From: Phascolarctos cinereus
Taxonomy: Eukaryota > Chordata > Mammalia > Diprotodontia > Phascolarctidae
NCBI RefSeq assembly: GCF_002099425.1
Contig: NW_018344015.1
Location: 8,346,001 to 8,410,000 of the forward strand
Reading direction: 5' to 3'
Length of the DNA stretch: 64,000 nucleotides
Shown here one piece after another: positions 56,480-64,000 of the stretch (its first letter is position 1; the number at the start of each line of letters is the position of its first letter). A program made the translations under genes and the position numbers. The notes under the pieces were generated by a model. It was given only the letters and a program-made list of their open reading frames with translations. It was not told the origin of the DNA and searched no databases.

Positions 56480-57815
56480 ACTATCAGTATAATTCACCTA
56501 AATTTTATCAAAGCATTTGATAGTCCGTAGTGTTACCTTTGTGGACGAGATTGAGAGATCTAGGCTGGGTCATAGTACAGGAAGGCAAATTAAGATCCAT
56601 ATGAATGTTGGGATCCAAAGAATAGTCATAAGTAACTCAGTACCAACCTGGAAGAAGGTCTGTAGTGCAATATTCCAGTCAATTTATGCTGGGTCCTATG
56701 CTGTTTCATATTTTTATCAATGACTTGAATAGTCATAGATGGCAGTCTTATTCAATTTACAGATGATATAATGTTAGGAGGGATAATTAACATGTTGAAT
56801 GACAGAGTTAGGGTCCAAACATATCTAAAAATCATAGATTTGATGGAGGAGACCATGGTTATCGTTCAGTTCAATACCCTTATTTTACAGGTGAGGATAC
56901 TGAGGCACAGAGAGGTAAAGTTACTTGTCCAATGTCACATAGGTAGTGAGTGGCAGAGCTGGGATTCAATCTTATCTTCTTTTGTATAGGCCCAGTACTC
57001 TTATCACATTATAGTTTCTCCTTCACTAGGCTAGAATGTTGGCCAGATCCAATAGGAATAAATATTAATTCAAAATTATATCTCATTTCAAAAAGTAAGC
57101 TTCATAAGTACAAGATTGTGGAAGTATGGCTAGAGGACAGGTGACCTCTAAAAGGTCTCAGGTATTTCATGACTACAAGGTCAATATGAATCAATAGTGA
57201 GATATAGCAGTGGAAAAAATGCTAGTGGGATATTAAGCTGCATTACAAAAAGCAGGAAAGGACAAAATATTTAGTCTCCAAGACTATGGAGGGATAGTCC
57301 CATTATATGCTGCCCTGATGAAATTATTTATAGTATTATTTTATTCAGTTCTCAAGTTATTTTAAAGAGAACACCAATAAGCTGGATTGTAGAGAGAAGG
57401 CAACAAAGTGGTGAATGGCCTTATTATACTGTATGAGAATCAGCTGAAGGACTTCGTCATGTTTGTGCTGGAGTACAGACTTCATGGGGGTGGGAGCAGG
57501 ACAATTATTTTCAAATATAGTACATGAAAGATTTTAATTTATAAGAAGGAGTAGATGGCTCCACAAGGCTGGGCTAAGAATGAAGAGTAGAAGTTGCTCA
57601 GAAGTACCTTTAAGTTTCATGTAAGGGAAAGTTTCCAAACAGTTAGAGGATCCAAAAACTGAATGGGCTCCCTAAGAAGTTGTGTTTTCCTTCATTAGTC
57701 ATTTGCAAGCCAAGGCTAGTTAATTATTTGTTAAATATAGTGTTCAAGTGAAGGTTAGACCCAATGGACTCTGAAGTTCTAACAGATTCTCTAGTTCTGT
57801 GATTTTGCATCAGTG
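56480..57815 (+). mobile_element. CR1/L3-type LINE relic, about 1.15 kb, split by a MIR-type SINE
   Basis: The RT catalytic box reads FTDDIMLGG near 56753-56780 (family FADDTKLGG), so the two aspartates are still in place, followed by MLNDRVRVQ in the same frame. Further landmarks: GCTTCATAAGTACAAGATTG, GAGATATAGCAGTGGAAAAA, ATTAAGCTGCATTACAAAAA, GTCCCATTATATGCTGCCCT, CAATGGACTCTGAAGTTCTA and the end CTAGTTCTGTGATTTTG. The SINE lies at 56835-57020. Confidence 0.83.
56835..57020 (-). mobile_element. MIR-type SINE, reversed
   Basis: AGGTGAGGATACTGAGGCAC, AGAGAGGTAAAGTTACTTGT, GCAGAGCTGGGATTCAATCT, CAGTACTCTTATCACATTAT. Confidence 0.82.
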
Positions 57816-58162
57816 GAGATGCATTAAACTTGAGGTGGTAGCACTTGAAGGAGAAGACCTTTAAATAAAGTTACAATCCTCTCCTAGAACAGTGAAAGGG
57901 AAGTTAATTAGAATGGTATTGGTAATACTGCTGTAATTAAGGGGATTTTTTGCTCTATACCCATTGGAAATCTCATTCATGGAGAGTTATATAGTTAGAC
58001 TATTCAAATGGCATGGTATTGAAACTGAGTGAGAAGATTTTCAGATCCAGGGGGATTTTTTCCTCTTGAATACATGTATTAAAATAAATATTTAAATACA
58101 GCTATGGATATTCTCAGTGATAAGGTTCTTATATCCTCATGTTGAAGTGATCTTATCATAAC

Positions 58163-58322
58163 TGGAAAGAAAGAAAGAAAGAGAAAGAAGGAAGGAAGGA
58201 AAGAAAGAAAGGAAAAAAGGAAAAAAGAAAGAAGGAATGAAGGAAGACAGAAAGGAAGAAAGAAGGTAGGAAAATAGGAAATAAAAAGAAAAAGAGAAAG
58301 AAAGGAGGAAAGGGAAAAAGAG
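58163..58322. repeat. (GAAA)/(GGAA)n purine tract
   Basis: About 160 bases almost only A and G, irregular units. Confidence 0.95.
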
Positions 58323-58914
58323 CATAAGAACACCTCTAGGTGTTTAATGCAAAAAATATTTCTTTATTTTTTGAGTAGTATTAGGATTTAATATCTTTTT
58401 CTTCTGGCACAGTAGCTATCTTATGCTACTGGGCAAGAAAATACTTCTTTTTTGTTGGTATATTAGTTGGGCTATTCTAAAGTTTAAATATGAAATTTTA
58501 GTAACAATCACTCTGAGGGCTGTCCAGTTATACAATATATCAGATTATCAAGGTTTCTAATAGCTTTTATAAAATTACTAATTAATCAAAACATCCTAGT
58601 TGAAAGATTATCTTTTTCCTCCTCTGAAAATTCAGTGAAGGGAATGCAGAGGGTAAAAGTGATATTAAACAGAATGTTATTTCATTCAGTAAGATTTAAT
58701 GAACATTGTGAACACTTGATTTAAGTCTCTGACTTTTGTATATATTATCTAAATTTATTGCATGCATTAAAATAATCTTAAAGAAGAAATCTATGGAGGC
58801 CTCCTATCAGTGTTTGTTGTTCATTTAGATTGCTTGGGTAAATTTTGTTTTAAATTCAAAGACATCAAAAACATCAATAGCCTTACGATGTCATTCACAT
58901 TGAGATACTTGGGA
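58323..58914. other. Unassigned
   Basis: Nothing recognised. Confidence 0.4.
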
Positions 58915-59500
58915 TACCTAGGATTGCAACATTTCAGAGTTGGAAGCGACCATCTAGTTGAATCTAGAATTCCTTCTGCAAATACTTTTGAAGATCTCTA
59001 GGGAGAGCTAATTCACTGCCTCCTAACGTAGCCCATTCCATTTCAGGATAGTTCTAGTCATGTGAATCTTTTCCCTGATATCAAGCTCAAAATTGAATGT
59101 TTACAACTTCCAGTTGTAAAGTAGGTTTGTCTTTGAGGATCAACTGAATAGGCCTATTTTTTTTTCTAGATGACCACCTTTCGAATACTTGAAGATATCC
59201 TCCCCTAAGTTTTTTCTTCTAATCACTATCCACATTTCCTTCTGCTAATGCTTATATGGCATGAACTCAAGACCATTCCCCAGCGTGATTGCTTTCACCC
59301 AGATAATCACTACCTTTCTTAAAATATGACTCTGGGAACTGAAAACAATATTCCAGATGTGTTCTGCTGGCAATGGGATTGTCACAGCATGTGTCAGGAG
59401 GCAGGCCTTAAAATGAAATCTTTCTGCCATAAGGACAACCCTTCTTTGTCATGCTGCATTTTGCCTCTTGACTATCTATGCAGGGCAGCAAATCAGTTTC
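58915..59500 (-). mobile_element. CR1/L3-type LINE relic, reversed
   Basis: GTTGGAAGCGACCATCTAGT, GTAGCCCATTCCATTTCAGG, CGAATACTTGAAGATATCCT, GAAAACAATATTCCAGATGT follow the reversed L3 order. Confidence 0.75.
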
Positions 59501-60044
59501 CACTGTGACCCAATATTGTGTCTCCAGAATTGAAAGGAAAAATTGTAATTTTCAAAGTGATGTAGAGAGCTCTGTCTCTGCAGCTAAACAGACTTTACTG
59601 ATATGATACTGTTCTTGCCTCTTGGGCTGTTATATTAGCCCATTGTGAAGTCCTGCCTATGAAGACTATGGTATTGCACTTGGACCAGAGTCTGAGTTCA
59701 TTCAGTTTATGAACTAGTGAAAGAACAACTCTTTCTAATGATCAGTGCCAATTAAAAATGAATTTCTGAACAAGAGGAAAAATAGTCAAACTGTTCCATT
59801 GATTTAGACCTGGTGAAAATCTTCCAGTTTAAGGGGAAGAAAACTGATGGAATCAGATTTGATAAATGTTGAAATCTAACACATGAACATGTTTATTATT
59901 ACCAAATTACTTATTTACTATTTTCCACTTTTGAATCAAGATATATGGCTATTGGAGAGATAATGGTTCTTGGATTGTAACCTTCTTGAGGACAAAGATA
60001 ATTTCCAGTTAATTTCTTTGTTCACTACTAGATATGAGGATTTG
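59501..60044. other. Unassigned
   Basis: Nothing recognised; TCTTGAGGACAAAGATAATT near 59984 hints at an L2 3' end. Confidence 0.35.
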
Positions 60045-60165
60045 TAGCATCACCTGGGTAATGTTAGAAAATTTTTATCATTTCTTTAGACCTGCTTTCC
60101 CTTCCCTGTAAAATGACTGAGTTGAACTAGATGATATTTCAAGTTTTTTCCAGTGCTAATATTCT
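60045..60165 (+). mobile_element. MIR3/THER2-type SINE, 3' part
   Basis: CTTCCCTGTAAAATGACTGA, GTTGAACTAGATGATATTTC, CCAGTGCTAATATTCTATTC. Confidence 0.65.
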
Positions 60166-60300
60166 ATTCAATTTATTTGCAATCAGCAAATGCTCCATTA
60201 AGTACCTATTCAATGCCAGGCATTGTGTTAGGGCCTATGAATAGAAAGGAAAAAGTAAAATACTCCCTGACCTCAGGAAACTCATGTTCAACTGGATTAA
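60166..60300 (-). mobile_element. L2 LINE 3' end, reversed
   Basis: TCCATTAAGTACCTATTCAA, TGCCAGGCATTGTGTTAGGG, CCCTGACCTCAGGAAACTCA. Confidence 0.75.
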
Positions 60301-60489
60301 AGTTGGGAGTTGTTGATATATGGTGGTGAAGATAGTAGCGACGGTGGAAACTATAATATTTACAAAAGTAATTAAATACAAAATTATTTTTGTGATTTCA
60401 TCCATGTATGAAACTTCCAGTAAAAAACAAAAACTCCTACCAAGCAGAATGAAAACTGTTTTGCAGTTTTTAGTCTCAAGAAATTATGT

Positions 60490-60620
60490 AAAACACTGAA
60501 ATGATATGTAATGATATGTCCAGGGTCACTCTACCAGTGAGTGTCAAAAGTATGATGTAAACTCAAGTCATTCTGACTCCAGGAACAGACCTTTATCTAT
60601 TATACCATGCTGTGCAAAGT
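60490..60620 (-). mobile_element. MIR SINE fragment, reversed
   Basis: TGTCCAGGGTCACTCTACCA, GTAAACTCAAGTCATTCTGA, CTATTATACCATGCTGTG. Confidence 0.7.
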
Positions 60621-60699
60621 AAATGTATACTAATTTGAGGAAGGCTGAAGATAGGACTAAATACCGAAGGCAGGATCAGAAAAGGACTTCTGATACTAA

Positions 60700-61082
60700 G
60701 GGTATGCATTATTTAGAACTTTGAGGTTTATGAAGCACTAATCCATCTATTATCTGCAGTATTTATCTAACTTATCTCAATTGATCCTCACATCTACCTC
60801 TGAGGTAGATATTATTATTCTATATGTGCTTCTTCTCCCATTAGGATAAGCTATTTGAGGTCAAGAACTGTCATAATTTTTGCTTGAATTTTTATTCCCC
60901 AGCCATAATGACTTAGTACAGTACCTGACATGGAGTAACCCCTTAATGAATGCTTGTTGACTTGAAAGAGAGTATGGTTTGGTTAGGGTCACACAGCGAG
61001 TAAGTGTATGAAGCAGGGTTTGAGTTCAGGTCTTTTTGACCCCAAGTCCAGCAGTCTATCTACTGTGGCACCTAGCTGGTGA
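60700..61082 (-). mobile_element. MIR/THER1-type SINE, reversed, split by an L2 end
   Basis: Tail part at 60700-60829 (TTGATCCTCACATCTACCTC, GAGGTAGATATTATTATTC). Body and head at 60970-61082 (GGTCACACAGCGAGTAAGTG, GGTTTGAGTTCAGGTCTTTT, CTACTGTGGCACCTAGCTGG). Confidence 0.72.
60830..60965 (+). mobile_element. L2 LINE 3' end between the SINE halves
   Basis: CCATTAGGATAAGCTATTTG, GAGGTCAAGAACTGTCATAA, GTACAGTACCTGACATGGAG, TTAATGAATGCTTGTTGACT. Confidence 0.75.
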
Positions 61083-61280
61083 ATTGAACCTTGAAGGATG
61101 CTATGAATTCTAAAGGATGGGAATGAGAAGAGAACGAATTCTAGGTTTTAGGGATGACAGCCTGACTGCCTCCTCCTGGAGGGAGGAGTCATAATGTGTA
61201 TGAACAACAGCAAGTAAGCCAGTTTGAATGGGTTAAAGAGTGTACGAAGTAGAATGAGAGGAAATAAAGCAAGAATATAT
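61083..61280 (-). mobile_element. L2 LINE fragment, reversed
   Basis: GAACCTTGAAGGATGCTATG, GAATTCTAGGTTTTAGGGAT, GCCAGTTTGAATGGGTTAAA resemble reversed L2 ORF2 text. Confidence 0.55.
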
Positions 61281-61379
61281 TTTATAGCCTACTAAGTGCT
61301 TACATTTTAGAACCTCTACTACTTCACCATATTCCAATCAAGAAATGTCCAGCCTGGTGTAGTCTTTAAAAGGGCTGGC

Positions 61380-61583
61380 CAGGGGTGAGGAACCTACAGC
61401 CTTGAGGCCACATTGCGGCCTTCTAAATCCTTGAGTGAGGTCCTTTGACCGAGTCTAAGTTTTACAGAACAAATCCTTTTATGATGGGGATTTGTTCTAT
61501 GAAGTTTGGATTCAGGCAAAGGGCCATGCCCAAGGGCCCAGAGGGCCACATGTGACCTTGAGGCCACAGGTTCCCCACTGTTG
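61380..61583. mobile_element. hAT-type non-autonomous DNA transposon with fold-back arms
   Basis: Starts CAGGGGTGAGGAACCT and ends AGGTTCCCCACTGTTG, imperfect inverted ends of the hAT CAGGGG type. The whole element is close to a palindrome: GAGGCCACATTGCGGCC pairs with the region GGCCACATGTGACCTTGAGG, and ACAGAACAAATCC with GGATTTGTTCTATGA, around a centre near 61482. No transposase is present and no clear 8-bp target duplication remains. Confidence 0.8.
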
Positions 61584-62200
61584 GTAGACCTATGTAAGAT
61601 TATAGTAATTTGCAAAGAGCTCACTGCTATTGTGGGAGAAGTCATAAGAGACAAAGTATTTTCTTTCCTTTTAGTAGGATCTATGGTAGATGACAGCATC
61701 TACCACCCTCACAACAGGTACAAAAGAAAAAAAAGTAAGAAGAGTCTTTAAAGCTTGAAAATCAACCCTGATTCTCTTTGGACTACTTTGACACCTTGAA
61801 TGATTTATAAAATATTTCCTCTTTCATGCTTGGGCAAGAGTCTGATATAATGTCATATTGGCAGAGATCATAAAGTACCTGTCAAGTTGGCATTAAAAAG
61901 CTATACTCAGCTATACCACTGTCCAACTGTGATTCAAGGCAAATTTATATAAAAGATCACAGAGACTCTATGGCAAAGCCTTTCTCATTTAGGCCTTGGT
62001 TGGTAGCACTTTGGCATGTCCATTTTGAGCATCCACAGGCAATCTCAAAATTGGTTTAAAAATAGAAAGAAGTGCCAAGCTACTGTGTCTCCCTCTCAGA
62101 TGACCCAATAGAAAAAAATATCCAAATGTTGTAAACATCTGAATTAGAGGGTTCATATTTACATTATAAAATAATTGCTTGATACAGGGTTAATTTAAAC
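61584..62200. other. Unassigned
   Basis: Nothing recognised. Confidence 0.4.
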
Positions 62201-62374
62201 CAAGGTTCTTAATATTTTTGTCAGTCTGGTGAAGTCTATGGAGCCCTGCTCAAAAATAGTATTTTTAAAAATATAAAAGAAAATACAAAGAATTTCAAAG
62301 GAAACCAATTTTATTGAAATAAAGTTATAATTTAAAGAAAGTCCAGTTCATCGGTCTCAGGTTAAGAACCTTTG
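62201..62374. mobile_element. hAT-type (Charlie-like) non-autonomous DNA transposon
   Basis: Left end CAAGGTTCTTAA and right end GTTAAGAACCTTTG are inverted to each other. Internal GTCAGTCTGGTGAAGTCTAT and GAAACCAATTTTATTGAAAT are text I know from old mammalian hAT elements. No coding capacity. Confidence 0.75.
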
Positions 62375-62904
62375 ATTACATATTCCTTTTTCTTAGTAGA
62401 TTTTGTTGTATATCAGCTGTTAACTACTTTATATAAAAGAGAGTATTGAGGGGAGAGAGGTACTTCAGCAAGAAAGATAATAAAATATGTGAGCCCAAAG
62501 GAAAATAGGATTTGGTTTTCCAAAATTCTATTCAGAGGAACTTTATTCTATTTAGAGCAGCACATGGTGCTCCTACACTAGGTTCAACCAGCAGTTTTTC
62601 AACTTTTTCAATAGATAGGAAGGAAAAACCTAGTTTTCTTTAATGACTTAAAAAAGAATCAAATGCTTTCATTTACAAACATATGTCCTAATGTTATCTG
62701 TCTGTGATTTAGAGATATAATTCAGGGATGTGAAGTACAGATGGGAATTGGGACATCTTGCTATAGATACTGAACTTCTTGTGAGCCTTCTTTCATAGGG
62801 AGCTAGCTAAATGAACAGTCATGAAACATCTGTGTCAGGTAGATTTCTGGCAATAGGAAGGAGGGTTTGCTTAGGAAAAAAAATAATTAGAACTTTATTT
62901 TCAA
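62375..62904. other. Unassigned
   Basis: Nothing recognised. Confidence 0.4.
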
Positions 62905-63015
62905 GCTAATCTTATTGGTCATGAACCAGGATTACAGCTCTTAAATATCAGAGCTAGGGTTTTGATCCCAGATCTCCTGATTTGGTTCTAGGTCTAGCAC
63001 TCTTATTATTGACTC
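62905..63015 (-). mobile_element. MIR SINE fragment, reversed
   Basis: CAGAGCTAGGGTTTTGATCC, CAGATCTCCTGATTTGGTTC, CTAGCACTCTTATTATTGA. Confidence 0.6.
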
Positions 63016-63017
63016 TA

Positions 63018-63115
63018 GGTCAAGGACCATGCTTTATACATTCTTAGTGTCCATAGCACATAGCACAGTGCTTGGCACATATCAAGTAACTAATAAATGC
63101 TTGTTGTCTCACTTC
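63018..63115 (+). mobile_element. L2 LINE 3' end
   Basis: GTCAAGGACCATGCTTTATA, GCACAGTGCTTGGCACATAT, CTAATAAATGCTTGTTGTCT. Confidence 0.8.
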
Positions 63116-63116
63116 T

Positions 63117-63225
63117 TTAATTTTAACCCTTATTTATTTATTATTTTTATTTTAATTTATATTTACTTATGTTTATTTTGTTTTATTATTAATTTATTTA
63201 ACTTGTTTAATTTAGTCATAACAGT
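63117..63225. repeat. AT-rich low-complexity (TTTA-like)
   Basis: Irregular TTTA and TTAT units following the L2 end. Confidence 0.8.
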
Positions 63226-63284
63226 GCTATTATTAGGTATTTACAAATTTGGGCACACAAAATTTTATGGTTTTATATGTGAAA

Positions 63285-63500
63285 TAGCATGGTCTAATGA
63301 CTAGAGGACAGTCCCTGAAGCCAGGAAAACCTAGGTTCAAGTGTGGCCTCTAGTTTTACACTGTGTGTGTAACCCTAGGCAAGTCACTTAATTTGCACTC
63401 TAAGGAGCTCTCTAAGACTATAAGTTGCAGAGATGACACCAACCTGCATTGATAAAGAGAATTTCCCCTCTTGGAAATCAGTGTTGTCACTATTCCTATG
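63285..63500 (+). mobile_element. Marsupial tRNA-type SINE
   Basis: Head GTGAAATAGCATGGTCTAAT, GACTAGAGGACAGTCCCTGA, GGTTCAAGTGTGGCCTCTAG (B box GGTTCAAGT), then GGCAAGTCACTTAATTTGCA, CTCTCTAAGACTATAAGTTG, CAACCTGCATTGATAAAGAG. This is the best forward copy of a family seen reversed at 11095, 49180, 51455 and 55697. Confidence 0.82.
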
Positions 63501-63689
63501 CAAAGTTAGCATTTTAGGGTGTTGATCAGTGATGTCATGGTTTAAGAATTTTAAGGAAACTTTCAAGGTCTGCTTTGATTTAGATTTTAGTCAATCAAAT
63601 AATATTGATAATAATTACTCAATAATGTTCAAAGAACTATAACTTGTCTCATTTAATCTTAGCATTCATTATGTGGGACAAGAAATTTA

Positions 63690-64000
63690 ATTCAATTCAA
63701 AAGACACTTTTCAAAAGATAGCCTCCTATGTACAAAGTACTGTGGCTATAAAGACAAGAATGAAAAATAGTTCTGGCCCTCCAGGTGCTTTCATTTCAAT
63801 AACGGTGATGGTGGGGAACCCAAAATTTACAGAGAGAAGGACATTCAAGATAATTTTAGGAGAGCCAGAGTACTAGTGTCTGGGGCAATCAAGATTGTTT
63901 TGGAGGTGGAGTCTGAGAGGTGGAAGTGAGGAGGATGTTTTTCAGAATGAGGAATTGTTTTGCAAAGACACAGAAGCAAGATATAGAAAGTAAAGTCTCG
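63690..64000 (-). mobile_element. L2 LINE, reversed, running off the window
   Basis: CCTATGTACAAAGTACTGTG, GCTATAAAGACAAGAATGAA, GGCCCTCCAGGTGCTTTCAT, GGTGGAGTCTGAGAGGTGGA, TTGCAAAGACACAGAAGCAA follow reversed L2 from the 3' end inward. Confidence 0.65.

Overview
The window reads as AT-rich, gene-poor nuclear DNA from a marsupial. I found no exon of a host gene, no tRNA or rRNA gene and no CRISPR array. Almost every feature that can be supported is a transposable element or a simple repeat. The marsupial call rests on three things: L1 copies whose 5' ends begin GGGGCAGAGCCAAGATGG; short tRNA-derived SINEs of the 'GGCAGCTAGGTGGC...GTGGATAGAGC' type, some with an RTE-like tail and a CAA run; and dense old L2, CR1/L3 and MIR copies. 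Species cannot be fixed from this sequence alone. All family names come from remembered family features and were not checked by database search.

Layout. 1-11.7 kb: scattered L1 3' end, CR1/L3 and L2 pieces, including a 1.9 kb L2 with a recognisable reverse-transcriptase region. 11.76-18.2 kb: a nested block in which a decayed L1 (ORF2 plus 3' UTR) is split by a full-length ORF1-only 'half-L1' (HAL1-type) element, and a second, reversed L1 fragment sits in an older SINE. 19-24 kb: SINEs, an L3 relic and unassigned DNA. 24.2-28.6 kb: a reversed RTE-clade LINE split by a second full-length HAL1-type element, itself split by a SINE. 29.1-29.4 kb: a 284-bp internal RTE piece flanked by a 23-bp duplication. 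30.3-36.6 kb: L2 copies, one of them broken by a SINE and a solo retroviral LTR. 36.6-49.7 kb: mostly old SINEs, L2 and L3, plus a pair of near-identical inverted L2 pieces. 49.7-51.3 kb: unique-looking DNA with two very long CT tracts. 51.5-64 kb: large L3 relics invaded by L2 and SINEs, two hAT-type DNA elements, and an L2 running off the right end.

The most interesting items are the two HAL1-type copies, which share one architecture (5' UTR, coiled-coil/RRM/CTD ORF1, purine-rich 3' UTR, no ORF2) and have clear target-site duplications; the flanked internal RTE fragment at 29.1 kb; and the 155-bp inverted pair at 45.2 and 48.05 kb, which is far more alike than two independent L2 copies should be. 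Nothing here forms an operon or pathway. The only relation between 'genes' is parasitic: L1-type machinery in trans would have been needed to move the HAL1 and poly-A SINE copies, RTE for the SINEs with an RTE-like tail, L2 for MIR, and L3 for MIR3/THER2.
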